Under the pieces are notes generated by a model. The model was not told where the DNA came from. It saw only the letters and a program-made list of their open reading frames with translations, and did no database searches. Source: Balneolia bacterium (lineage in GTDB: Bacteria; Bacteroidota; Rhodothermia; Balneolales; Cyclonatronaceae). From it: 14,781 bases of DNA. Shown one piece after another: positions 1 to 7,403 of this stretch; position 1 is the stretch's first letter, and each line of letters starts with the position of its first letter. The position numbers and the translations under genes are program-made. Location of the stretch: contig PXDL01000551.1 of assembly GCA_003566395.1 (NCBI GenBank), forward strand, positions 1 through 14,781. The letters run 5' to 3'.

Positions 1-58
1 GGCTTTATTTGGTTGACATTAGAGAGGGAATATTCTCATTTACGGGACAATTAAACTG

Positions 59-772
59 TTAGGTGAACCACAACCTCGACTCAACGAGCTGCTTCATTCC
101 ATAGAAAATAAGGTTCGAATTTACTTTAGGGCTTCGTTCAATTCGTTTGGCAAGCCAGTCTCCGTCACCACCGGTTACATAAAGATCCGCAAGGTAGTCG
201 TATTTGCGGACAAGGCCGTCCACAGCGGCAACGAAAGCGCCTGAAAGCCCCCAACGCACGGAGTCTTCGGTATTTTTCCCCGGCCAGCGCATCGGAATGT
301 CCCGAACAACTTTCGGAAGTGCGGGAGCATATTGTTGAAGCGATTTTTCCCAAAGCATCATCCCCGGCATTATCACTCCGCCGCGATATACTCCTTTATC
401 ATCCATATAATCGATCGTGCAGGCAGTGCCGGCATCAATTACGACAACCGATTTTTCTGCCAGCGAAAGCGCCCCCAGGCAAGCCAGGTAACGATCCATG
501 CCCATCGTGGCCGGTGACTCATAATCCAGCGATTTTTTAGGAAGGTCGTCAACTGTCAGCCATTTCAGGAGTTTACTGTCTCCCATAGTTTCATTCATTT
601 TTTTTACAGCATCGGGTACCACCGAAACCCCGACCGTGTTTTTATCCTGCCGTTTAATCCATGAAGCCGTTTCGGCTGCATTGGCGGTTTCGGTTGTATA
701 GACTTGCTGCCAGCTGTTGCCCGTCCAGGATTTGATTTTTATGGCTGTATTCCCGATATCGAGATAGTTCAT
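59..772 (-). CDS. coaX: Type III pantothenate kinase (CoaX)
   Basis: This 237-residue protein is predicted to phosphorylate pantothenate with ATP, the first step of coenzyme A synthesis, in the cytosol. The visible family motifs are the N-terminal phosphate-binding DIGNT (residues 5-9), GMDR in the middle, which carries the conserved Asp-Arg of the pantothenate site, VIDAGTACTID, and GGVIMPG followed by VTGGDG near the C-terminus. The length is normal for CoaX. The start is fixed because an in-frame TAA lies eight codons upstream with no other ATG, GTG or TTG between. There is no Shine-Dalgarno. The gene is divergent from the dehydrogenase gene across 245 bases (773-1017), where I found no convincing promoter. 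birA is often next to coaX in related bacteria, but the 58 bases downstream hold no new gene start with an open frame, so linkage cannot be judged here. Confidence 0.95.
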   Translation of the reverse strand: MNYLDIGNTAIKIKSWTGNSWQQVYTTETANAAETASWIKRQDKNTVGVSVVPDAVKKMNETMGDSKLLKWLTVDDLPKKSLDYESPATMGMDRYLACLGALSLAEKSVVVIDAGTACTIDYMDDKGVYRGGVIMPGMMLWEKSLQQYAPALPKVVRDIPMRWPGKNTEDSVRWGLSGAFVAAVDGLVRKYDYLADLYVTGGDGDWLAKRIERSPKVNSNLIFYGMKQLVESRLWFT

Positions 773-1017
773 AATTTGTATTTGGATTTACACCAGGCTA
801 TTGTTTTCAATGCCGGAATTTCCGGGATTGAGGGTGCGATAAGTGATATTCGGGGCAATATACAAACAGTCTGCCAGAATGCCTGTCCGTACCTTATATG
901 ATGTTTTCATCGGAGAAAAAGTTGTTTAAACGAAATAGCTGTCCGGAGATGTTAACTAACTGTGAGACATTTCCAAAGACTACATACGACCACTCAAAAC
1001 TATAAATAAGATATTCT

Positions 1018-1737
1018 ATGAACATTTCACAGAAAAATGCAATCATTACAGGAGCCAGCAGTGGGATCGGTGCCGCGTTCAGCAGCGCAATTATTGAAAA
1101 AGGCGGAACCGTGTATGGAATTGCCCGGCGCGAGGAGCGCCTCAATGAACTTAAGAAGAAGCTTGGAGACCGGTTTATACCGGTGGTGCTTGATATCACA
1201 GATCAGCAAAAAGTCGAACAGTGGGCCGACGTTACCTTCTCTGAACAACACTTTCCAGATATTCTGATTAACAATGCGGGGCTCGGAAAATTCGGCCTCA
1301 TAGAGGAATTAAGTTCTGACGACTGGCACAACATGATTAATGTGAATCTTAACGGAGTTTTTTACCTGACCCGCAAGATTGTCCCTTTAATGAAAGCCAA
1401 TCCGTCTCACACTCATATAGTTAATATCGCTTCTGTAGCCGGATTGATGGGCAATCCAAAAATTTCAGGATACAATGCCACAAAGTTCGGATTACGGGGA
1501 TTTTCGGAAGCCCTCTTCAAAGAACTGCGCTTTGAAGGAATTAAAGTAAGCTGCGTGTTCCCCGGCTCCATCGCTACCGAATTTTTTGAACGGGCCGGTT
1601 CTTCTACCCACAGCCACATGATGCGCCCCGAAGACGTTGCTTCAACGGTAATTCATCTGCTTGAAACCCCGGATAATTTTCTCATTGATGAAATAACGAT
1701 GAGGCCGCTTAACCCTAAGCCTCCGGAAGAGGCCTAA
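1018..1737 (+). CDS. Short-chain dehydrogenase/reductase (SDR), classical type
   Basis: This is a 239-residue NAD(P)(H)-dependent oxidoreductase with a complete classical SDR signature. The dinucleotide-binding TGASSGIG is at residues 11-18 and LDIT, which positions the adenine, is at 58-61. NNAG is at 85-88. The catalytic tetrad is N110, S139, Y152 and K156 (YNATK). The arginine pair at 37-38, just after the second beta strand, suggests a preference for NADP(H); this is an inference from the family. The substrate cannot be read from the sequence. The phrase VFPGSIATEFF after the active site is the usual P-G motif region. No Shine-Dalgarno precedes the ATG. The gene stands alone and ends against the hairpin terminator at 1826-1862. 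Confidence 0.93.
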   Translation: MNISQKNAIITGASSGIGAAFSSAIIEKGGTVYGIARREERLNELKKKLGDRFIPVVLDITDQQKVEQWADVTFSEQHFPDILINNAGLGKFGLIEELSSDDWHNMINVNLNGVFYLTRKIVPLMKANPSHTHIVNIASVAGLMGNPKISGYNATKFGLRGFSEALFKELRFEGIKVSCVFPGSIATEFFERAGSSTHSHMMRPEDVASTVIHLLETPDNFLIDEITMRPLNPKPPEEA

Positions 1738-1825
1738 GGAAACTATACCCACCGGCTTCAGATTGGCCGGCGGAATTCATACATGCTTTGCAGAGCTGTA
1801 ATGGATTTATCGCGAAACAGGACAT

Positions 1826-1862
1826 AAAAAAAGCCTGAATCCGATTTTGGATTCAGGCTTTT
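1826..1862. terminator. Bidirectional rho-independent terminator
   Basis: A perfect 14-bp stem (1829-1842 with 1849-1862) encloses a 6-base loop. On the minus strand it is followed by seven T (1832 to 1826). On the plus strand it ends in four T. It lies between the convergent dehydrogenase gene (plus) and the small exported-protein gene (minus) and can serve both. The longer T run makes it stronger for the minus-strand gene. Confidence 0.9.
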
Positions 1863-1909
1863 CAAATTCTAACAATTTATCAGCACACTGCCAACTCGGG
1901 AAACTGCTG

Positions 1910-2131
1910 CTATTCTTTAGAGCCTTTTCTAAGCTTATGAATAGCGTACGCACCACCGGCAGCAAGGAGTACTCCAATTCCGCCATCAATGGGCACCTGA
2001 GGCGGGCCTTCATCACCGCCGGGAAAACCAGGTATACCTTGAGCGAAAGCCGTAGTTGTAACATCGGGCAATAATGCAAAAAGCAACACAAAAATCGTCG
2101 CTGCGATGATAGTATAAAATTTCTTCATCAT
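1910..2131 (-). CDS. Small exported protein with PID-CTERM-like C-terminal sorting tail
   Basis: This 73-residue protein has a Sec signal peptide (KK at 3-4, hydrophobic 7-21, likely cleavage after AFA at residue 30). A short Gly/Pro-rich spacer (32-46) follows, then Pro-Ile-Asp at 47-49, a Gly/Ala-rich hydrophobic segment (50-64) and a basic end (HKLRKGSKE). This tripartite layout of short spacer, PID, transmembrane helix and basic tail matches what I recall as the PID-CTERM sorting signal of Bacteroidota. Those are very short proteins thought to be handled by an exosortase-like enzyme. The mature part is only about 17 residues before the tail, so it is unlikely to be an enzyme. An in-frame TAA seven codons upstream fixes the start to one of two adjacent ATGs. 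The gene has its own candidate promoter and a strong terminator, so it looks monocistronic. No sorting enzyme is encoded in this window. Confidence 0.8.
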   Translation of the reverse strand: MMKKFYTIIAATIFVLLFALLPDVTTTAFAQGIPGFPGGDEGPPQVPIDGGIGVLLAAGGAYAIHKLRKGSKE

Positions 2132-2166
2132 GTAAGAGTTGGTTTTTGATTAGTGATGCGTTCCAT

Positions 2167-2197
2167 CAAAAATATTTATCAAGTGTCAAATTTGCAA
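2167..2197 (-). promoter_or_regulatory. Candidate Bacteroidota-type promoter of the small exported protein gene
   Basis: On the minus strand TTG (2197-2195) is followed after 20 bases by TATTTTTG (2174-2167). This fits the TTG / TAnnTTTG pattern of the primary sigma factor of Bacteroidota. The -7 element lies about 36 bases upstream of the start codon. The region is AT-rich, so a chance match is possible. Confidence 0.45.
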
Positions 2198-2322
2198 ACT
2201 TTAAAACAGGAAATCTGCAAAAATTCTTAGCCGTACTTCAAGCGATAAGATACTAAATATTTACTTTCTTCATAACAGATACTCAGACCGCCTAAGACAG
2301 TTCAATTATAGCAATTTAAGGT

Positions 2323-2353
2323 GATACACTCAAATAAAATATTCGAGTATATC
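2323..2353 (-). other. Hairpin in the 3' untranslated region of fumC
   Basis: Nine-base arms 2323-2331 and 2345-2353 pair around a 13-base loop. Read on the minus strand the one imperfect pair is G-U, whereas on the plus strand it is C-A, so the fold suits the fumC transcript. It begins 27 bases after the fumC stop but has no T run after it, so it is at best a weak terminator or a 3'-end stabiliser. A T run does follow it on the plus strand, but no plus-strand gene leads into it. Confidence 0.3.
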
Positions 2354-2380
2354 TCCTTTTTTTAATTTAATTCCTTTAAC

Positions 2381-3781
2381 CTATTCGGTAAAACCACCAA
2401 GGGTCATCTTAATAGGGTCCAATGCTTTATCGAGTTCCTCTTCGCTCAGGTCCGTCATTTCAAGTGCAACGTCTTTAAGGGCACGATCTTCTGCGAATGC
2501 TTTTTTAGCAATTTTGGCCGCCAAATCATAGCCTATCACCGGATTTAATGCGGTAACAAGAATCGGATTCTTAGAAACTTTTTCTGAAATCACACTTTCA
2601 CGCACTGTAATACCCGAAACCGATTGATCGGCAAGATTCGCAGCGCCGTTGGCAAGTAAGCGTATAGATTCCAGCAGGTTGTGAGCTACTATGGGGAGCA
2701 TCACATTGAGTTCGAAGTTACCGTTGATTCCTGCAACCGTAATAGCGGCGTCGTTACCGATTACCTGAGCACAAATCATGTTGGTAGATTCCTCTATCAC
2801 CGGATTTACTTTACCGGGCATAATTGAAGATCCCGGCTGAAGGGCTTTAAGCTGAATTTCTCCGATACCACTGTTAGGTCCGGAATTCATCCATCTCAGG
2901 TCATTAGTGATTTTGAGCAGGCTTACGGCAATGGTTTTAAGCTGTCCGCTGAAATCAACAGGCGCATCGACCGTGGCCTGAGATTCAAAATGGTTTTCCG
3001 CCTCACGGAATGATAGTCCGGTGTATTCGGCTATTTTTTTTGCAAAACGGTTTCCGAACTCCTGATGAGTATTAATTCCGGTCCCCACGGCTGTTCCTCC
3101 TTGCGGAAGTTCATACAACCTGGGAAGAGCAGATTCAACACGCGTGATCCCCAGCTCGATCTGACGCGCATAGCCGCCGAACTCCTGCTCAATCGTTACC
3201 GGCATAGCATCCATAAGGTGTGTGCGTCCGGTTTTGACCACATGCGCATACTCTTTCCCTTTGACTTTGAACGCATCGTGAAGTTTTTGAAGAGACGGAA
3301 TAAGTTGCTTTACCGCCCCGATTCCCGCCGAAATACGAATCGCGGTCGGGATCACGTCATTCGAACTTTGTCCGAAATTCACATGATCGTTCGGGTGTAC
3401 TTTTTTTTCGGAATTTCCCTGTTCGGCCAATAATTGATTCGCCCGGTTCGCGATCACTTCATTGGTATTCATGTTTGTGGATGTTCCCGATCCGGTTTGA
3501 AATATATCGAGTGGGAAATGAGCGTCGTGCTTGCCCTCGATAACTTCGTCACACGCCTGTGAGATAGCCGAAGCAATCTCCTTTTCAATCAAACCGAGTT
3601 CGGCATTTACCTCGGCTGCCGCTTTCTTTACATAGCCGACCGCTTGAATAAATTCACTGCTGAAGGTAATGCCACTAATGGGGAAATTTTCAATAGCCCG
3701 CTGTGTTTGGGCCGAATAAAGGGCGTCTTTAGGGACCTTAATCTCACCCATTGAATCTTTTTCTATTCTGTATTCACTCAT
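2381..3781 (-). CDS. fumC: Class II fumarate hydratase (fumarase C)
   Basis: This 466-residue protein is predicted to interconvert fumarate and malate in the TCA cycle as a cytosolic homotetramer, without an iron-sulfur cluster. The visible motifs are SGTSTN (98-103), SSND (139-142), GRTHLMDA with the catalytic-base histidine H188, and the superfamily signature GSSIMPGKVN (317-326), whose serines form the catalytic loop. The His-Leu-Met-Asp stretch separates it from aspartase, which has Gln at that place. The length equals that of typical FumC. The ATG has no Shine-Dalgarno. The gene is downstream of anmK on the same strand with a 190-base gap containing a 14-bp palindrome, so it probably has its own promoter. 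I could not identify one with confidence. Confidence 0.97.
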   Translation of the reverse strand: MSEYRIEKDSMGEIKVPKDALYSAQTQRAIENFPISGITFSSEFIQAVGYVKKAAAEVNAELGLIEKEIASAISQACDEVIEGKHDAHFPLDIFQTGSGTSTNMNTNEVIANRANQLLAEQGNSEKKVHPNDHVNFGQSSNDVIPTAIRISAGIGAVKQLIPSLQKLHDAFKVKGKEYAHVVKTGRTHLMDAMPVTIEQEFGGYARQIELGITRVESALPRLYELPQGGTAVGTGINTHQEFGNRFAKKIAEYTGLSFREAENHFESQATVDAPVDFSGQLKTIAVSLLKITNDLRWMNSGPNSGIGEIQLKALQPGSSIMPGKVNPVIEESTNMICAQVIGNDAAITVAGINGNFELNVMLPIVAHNLLESIRLLANGAANLADQSVSGITVRESVISEKVSKNPILVTALNPVIGYDLAAKIAKKAFAEDRALKDVALEMTDLSEEELDKALDPIKMTLGGFTE

Positions 3782-3890
3782 AGTTCTGATACATTAATTA
3801 TTACTGAATAAAACTCGGCAGATTAGGTTCAAAATAATGATATGTGTGGAATCGGGATATTCGGGAAACCTGACAAGTCTTTTATTAACT

Positions 3891-3904
3891 GATATTCGAA
3901 TATC
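3891..3904. repeat. Perfect 14-bp palindrome upstream of fumC
   Basis: GATATTCGAATATC is perfectly self-complementary and has no loop, so it is more like a dimeric protein-binding site than a terminator. It lies 110 bases upstream of the fumC start codon and 68 bases beyond the end of anmK, inside an otherwise AT-rich intergenic region. No regulator can be named. Confidence 0.35.
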
Positions 3905-3971
3905 GCTATAAGATAATAAATGATTGACTTTTTTGCCCGATTTACTAATCAAATCCTGATAATCTGCTTCT

Positions 3972-5144
3972 TTACGGAAGACTCAGTTTCCCAAGACGAA
4001 CCGGCTTCCGGGCATCAAAAAGACTGATTCCATCCGTGAAACAAAACAGCCAGGCAAGCAAGGCAAAAAGCTGGGCCTCTTTAAAATCAACCGATCCACC
4101 GATTTCTTCAACCGATTTTATCCGCCGGTCAAGATGGTATTCAATACGGTACCTCAGATAGGCGTTGTGATAGCCTCCGCCGGATGCATAAACGGAAAAG
4201 CCCGAATTATCCCGGACTGACTTTTTTATTCCCCCGGCTATTGACCAGGCAGTTAGTTCGGTTAAGGTTGCCGCGCCGTCTTCAGCCGACACGTCCCATC
4301 CGTACCGGTTCAGAAATTCCGCGGCCCGGTTCAAGTTAAACACCTCCGGACCCGTGGAGCTTGGAAAAGACGAATTGAACCATTCAAAACCCTGCATGGC
4401 CTTTAGCCACTTTTCATGGATTTTTCCCCGTGAAGCTGCCGCCCCATTCTGGTCGTACGGCCGGCCGGTATGCTTTTTCATCCATTCATCCAGAATACGG
4501 TTTCCGGGACCGGTATCTCCCGATGCGACTTCGAACAATTTCTGCCCCGGAACAATAACCGAAATATTGGCCATTCCTCCGATATTCAGCAAAACCCGTG
4601 ATTCCCCGCTGTTTCTATAGCATAAATAATCGAGGATCGGAGCCAACGGGGCACCTTCGCCGCCCTCAGCAATATGCCGCTCTCTGAATCCCGAAACCAC
4701 AGCAATTCCTGTTTCCCTTGCCAAAACATCCGGATCGGTAATCTGCATGGTCAGGGACGGTTTGTTTTCACCTTCACTACCCCGATGATAAAGGGTTAGT
4801 CCATGACTACCCAGACAATGTATTTCCCCGGAAGACATCCCGCATTGTCCGAGTTCGTTCAAGAATGCTTCGGCACTGAACTCAGCCAGCTCGCGGCTTA
4901 ACCGAAGCACATCCGGCAGCCGTACTTCTTCCCGAAAACTGAGTATTGAAGCTTTATCGGCTATGGCATCCGGAAACGGAACCGTACGGCCGCGAATCAT
5001 CCGGATGTCCGGCTTTTCCACGCTGCCTTCGATTTCGAAAATCCCGATATCAAGCCCATCCTGGGATGTACCCGAAAGCAAGCCTGCCACATACACAGGT
5101 TTACCGGGATTTTCTATGAGTGGTTTTGAAAATAGCTGTGTCAT
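3972..5144 (-). CDS. anmK: Anhydro-N-acetylmuramic acid kinase (AnmK), divergent
   Basis: This 390-residue protein is predicted to open and phosphorylate 1,6-anhydro-MurNAc to MurNAc-6-phosphate in cell-wall recycling. The hexokinase/actin-fold motifs are LSGTSQDG (23-30), GSHGLT (112-117), GGEGAPL (161-167), LNIGGMANI (186-194) and DTGPGN (210-215), whose Asp I take to be the catalytic base. I chose the ATG at 5144. The frame stays open to about 5294, but that would add 50 residues without homology-like features, and from 5144 the length fits the family. Several normally fixed positions differ: Met before SGTS is Leu, GQT is GLT, QIGD is QITD, and the DFR motif is GFR (152-154). Function is therefore probable but not certain. 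The gene is divergent from a 75-residue protein gene, with 91 bases between. Confidence 0.85.
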   Translation of the reverse strand: MTQLFSKPLIENPGKPVYVAGLLSGTSQDGLDIGIFEIEGSVEKPDIRMIRGRTVPFPDAIADKASILSFREEVRLPDVLRLSRELAEFSAEAFLNELGQCGMSSGEIHCLGSHGLTLYHRGSEGENKPSLTMQITDPDVLARETGIAVVSGFRERHIAEGGEGAPLAPILDYLCYRNSGESRVLLNIGGMANISVIVPGQKLFEVASGDTGPGNRILDEWMKKHTGRPYDQNGAAASRGKIHEKWLKAMQGFEWFNSSFPSSTGPEVFNLNRAAEFLNRYGWDVSAEDGAATLTELTAWSIAGGIKKSVRDNSGFSVYASGGGYHNAYLRYRIEYHLDRRIKSVEEIGGSVDFKEAQLFALLAWLFCFTDGISLFDARKPVRLGKLSLP

Positions 5145-5235
5145 ACGAAGTTCAGGAAAACGAATATTGAGAAGATAATACGTACTTTGGCAATGAATTA
5201 AACCACCGCTTTTATTGATAACCCCAATTGCTCCT

Positions 5236-5463
5236 ATGGAACCTGACCAAACTCCCGACATTATCGCTGCAGAACTATCCCGGGTTTTTAACACCGAGGG
5301 TATTAAAATTTCGGTCGATCCCTTTCGCGAAATCCTTTACGTTCGTATCCCGGGCTTGAATTCTTTTACAGAAAAGCAGATAGAAGAACTGGCCGGACCC
5401 GTTCTGGAAGATTTCGACGCTGATTTTGAGGAAATAGTTCTGCTGGATTTGCCTCAAAAATGA
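5236..5463 (+). CDS. Small acidic protein of unknown function (75 aa)
   Basis: I do not recognise this protein. From the ATG at 5236 it has 75 residues, is acidic and soluble, and has no signal peptide or membrane helix. A middle segment with strand-like pattern (EILYVRIPGL) and a helix-like TEKQIEELAGPVLEDF suggest a small alpha/beta fold. An in-frame TTG at 5215 would add seven residues, but ATG is preferred. The start has no Shine-Dalgarno. The gene is divergent from anmK and shares its 91-base upstream region, so co-regulation is possible; a functional link is only a guess. The non-repetitive sequence and regular codon use look coding rather than accidental. Confidence 0.6.
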   Translation: MEPDQTPDIIAAELSRVFNTEGIKISVDPFREILYVRIPGLNSFTEKQIEELAGPVLEDFDADFEEIVLLDLPQK

Positions 5464-5680
5464 TGTTTAAACTCAATAGCTAATGATTAAGATTCAACCG
5501 CTTACCCGAAGTAAAGTCGTTTCCGTTTAATTATTTTTTTTTAACTCTATTAACAAATAAAAAACAACATTTGATAGAAAACTGCGTATATTAAGCAAGT
5601 GATTAAATGAGCGGTGCTAACTAAAATATTATTAACCATTGCACAGCTACATAATCAAAAGACATTTATTTTTCTCCTAC

Positions 5681-5729
5681 ACCTTCGTCCATAAGGTTCA
5701 ACCTTCAAATTATTTACCCCCGGAGGTAA
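5681..5729 (+). promoter_or_regulatory. Structured leader with Shine-Dalgarno-sequestering hairpin
   Basis: The leader of the 41-residue peptide gene contains ACCTT (5681-5685) pairing with AAGGT (5693-5697). A second copy of the ACCTT arm at 5701-5705 could compete for the same partner. Further down, TTACC (5714-5718) pairs with GGTAA (5725-5729) around a 6-base loop. This places half of the GGAGGT ribosome-binding site (5722-5727, six bases before the ATG) in a stem. The layout allows translational control. The stems are short, so stability is uncertain. Confidence 0.4.
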
Positions 5730-5733
5730 CATC

Positions 5734-5859
5734 ATGAACACAAATATTTCTTTTAAATCCACACGACTTCACGACTTCGACCGTTATCATAACAACTGGA
5801 TTCGTACAGGGCGTAAAGCTGTCAGAAAATTTTTCAGAACTTTGTTTCGTATCAAGTAA
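5734..5859 (+). CDS. 41-residue cationic peptide, unrecognised
   Basis: I do not recognise this gene. It starts with ATG at 5734, six bases after a consensus GGAGGT, which is exceptional here because the other genes in the window have no clear Shine-Dalgarno. The product has eleven Lys/Arg against two Asp (net about +9). It has a mixed N-terminal part with His, Asp and Tyr and a C-terminal stretch (GRKAVRKFFRTLFRIK, residues 26-41) in which basic residues alternate with Phe, Leu, Ile and Val as in an amphipathic helix. It has no signal peptide. It could bind membrane, nucleic acid or ribosomes; the sequence does not decide. The gene is isolated: 270 bases from the gene before it, followed by a strong terminator at 5938-5972 and flanked by AT-rich sequence. 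The ribosome-binding site, clean stop codon and terminator together make a real gene likely despite its size. Confidence 0.65.
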   Translation: MNTNISFKSTRLHDFDRYHNNWIRTGRKAVRKFFRTLFRIK

Positions 5860-5937
5860 GAAAACAGAGCCTTCTCCTCTTTCATATGTATGTTAGATTA
5901 GATTGATTCATAAGATTAGTTGTTAGTTATGTTTGGG

Positions 5938-5972
5938 AGCCCAGGTCATGGAAATTGGCCTGGGCTTTTTTT
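5938..5972 (+). terminator. Rho-independent terminator after the 41-residue peptide gene
   Basis: The arms 5938-5948 and 5956-5966 form an 11-bp GC-rich stem (one G-U pair) around a 7-base loop, and the T run covers 5966-5972. It ends the short transcript of the peptide gene and insulates the downstream 409-residue protein gene. Confidence 0.9.
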
Positions 5973-6103
5973 ATTGAAAAAAACCACTAAAAAAATTTTC
6001 GCACTATAAGTCTCACTCCCGTGTTGCGTATTTTAGTTAATTATCGAATTACCGGACTTTCCGGATGCTTTAGTACATCTTTATTATTTGCCGAGCAATT
6101 TTC

Positions 6104-7333
6104 ATGAACATTTTTAAAATATTTCTGGCTTTCTTTCTTGTTGCAGGTGCTGTATTGGGTGTGGTGATAGGATTAAACTGGACCGCATTCAAAGTTGTCT
6201 TTTCTGACCCCGAAACCTTTAGTGAAGGCTCTGAGTGGATCGAAAAAACCTACTCACTCGGCGGGCTGGCCGAATATATTGAGGCAAATCCGCGTCATAC
6301 TTCCATCGTTTCCATTAATCTTGATAATCCCGACGATACCATCACCTATCAGGAAGATGTGCCCCGTGTTTTGGGTGCCATCGGCGGTATTTTTTTATTG
6401 ATGGAGTTCGAACGCCAGCGTCATGAAGGAATGCTGTCGCCCGATGAGCGAGTTTCAGCTGAAGAGTTAAATTCTTATGTGGTGCCCGGCTGGTACGAGA
6501 GCAGGCACAAAAATGCCCTCAGACGACTCCCGAAAGATGATGACGGCAACTTCAGACTTGAAGATCTGCTGACCATCATTACCCGGCATTACAGTCAGGC
6601 GGTCTCCGACTGGCTTTTTTTCCGATTGGGGCCGGATCGCGTTAATACACTCATCGATTCACTCGGTAGCGGCAAGGTTGATCCCTGGACGCCCGGCGCA
6701 GGAATTCAGATTGCAATCAGTTTGCGTGAAGACACTCTTACAAAGCGTGAAGCGGTGGCTGCTTTAAATGAACTATCACCCCGGGAACGAGCCGAACGGT
6801 TTACGCAGCTTGCCTCGAACTATGTTTCCGACCCGTCACTCAGACGTGAAGTGCAGTCCCGCTCTGCTCCTCTGCGAAACCGTCTCCTGGCCGATGAACG
6901 CGCAATTCACGGGTTGTGGAGCAAAGCAGAACCCTTACAGTTTACCCAAATTTTTTCTACCGTTTATAAAAGGGAATTTTTGAATCCTGAAGCAAGTGCA
7001 CGTATTTTAAGCCACTTTGCCTGGGCCTACGAAGACCCTGTAGTTCAACAGCATGCCACCGAATACGGCGCGTTGTTTGAAAGCCGATTGAGCTACCTTA
7101 CCGGGCTTGATTTCGGTACCTCGGCCTACACTTCAAACTCCTATGTGCAGACCGTTTTTTTTGATGATCTGCCCGTAGCGTTTTTTATGCACATGTCCAG
7201 TAATTATATGAACCAGGATTTTCAGCGCAGGCTGATTTACGACCCTGAATTAAGAAGACTGACCGGGCTGGCATCACGACAGGAGCTCACCCCGTCCGGG
7301 GATATGCCTGATTCAGTATCTGAAAGTCCCTGA
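6104..7333 (+). CDS. Membrane-anchored class A beta-lactamase-like protein, probably catalytically inactive
   Basis: This 409-residue protein has an N-terminal membrane anchor (about 6-24) and an extracytoplasmic domain. The overall order resembles class A beta-lactamase-type serine hydrolases: a start like AEYIEANPRHTSIVSINLDN (56-75), then the region where the nucleophile helix should be, a helical middle part, and a C-terminal VAFFMH strand. The catalytic SxxK is expected near residues 87-100, but the sequence there is PRVLGAIGGIFLLMEF, with neither Ser nor Lys. The SDN-like loop is HYSQAVSD (162-169), without the Asn. The KTG-like segment appears as LDFGTSAYTS, without Lys. These alignments are by eye. 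If correct, this is a pseudoenzyme, perhaps a binding or scaffold protein of the envelope. The gene follows a terminator and has no Shine-Dalgarno. The product is not expected to hydrolyse beta-lactams. Confidence 0.65.
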   Translation: MNIFKIFLAFFLVAGAVLGVVIGLNWTAFKVVFSDPETFSEGSEWIEKTYSLGGLAEYIEANPRHTSIVSINLDNPDDTITYQEDVPRVLGAIGGIFLLMEFERQRHEGMLSPDERVSAEELNSYVVPGWYESRHKNALRRLPKDDDGNFRLEDLLTIITRHYSQAVSDWLFFRLGPDRVNTLIDSLGSGKVDPWTPGAGIQIAISLREDTLTKREAVAALNELSPRERAERFTQLASNYVSDPSLRREVQSRSAPLRNRLLADERAIHGLWSKAEPLQFTQIFSTVYKREFLNPEASARILSHFAWAYEDPVVQQHATEYGALFESRLSYLTGLDFGTSAYTSNSYVQTVFFDDLPVAFFMHMSSNYMNQDFQRRLIYDPELRRLTGLASRQELTPSGDMPDSVSESP

Positions 7334-7403
7334 AAAATATATTTTTTGATTCTGTTACATTGATCATTCATTATTAATAACAACCGGAAGGAAAACCTGT
7401 ATT

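Noticed and set aside
1..58. A further gene downstream of coaX
   Set aside because: The two minus-strand ATG codons there reach stop codons within seven codons.
5145..5294. A 50-residue N-terminal extension of AnmK
   Set aside because: It would overlap the divergent small gene, lacks family similarity, and the ATG at 5144 gives a normal AnmK length.
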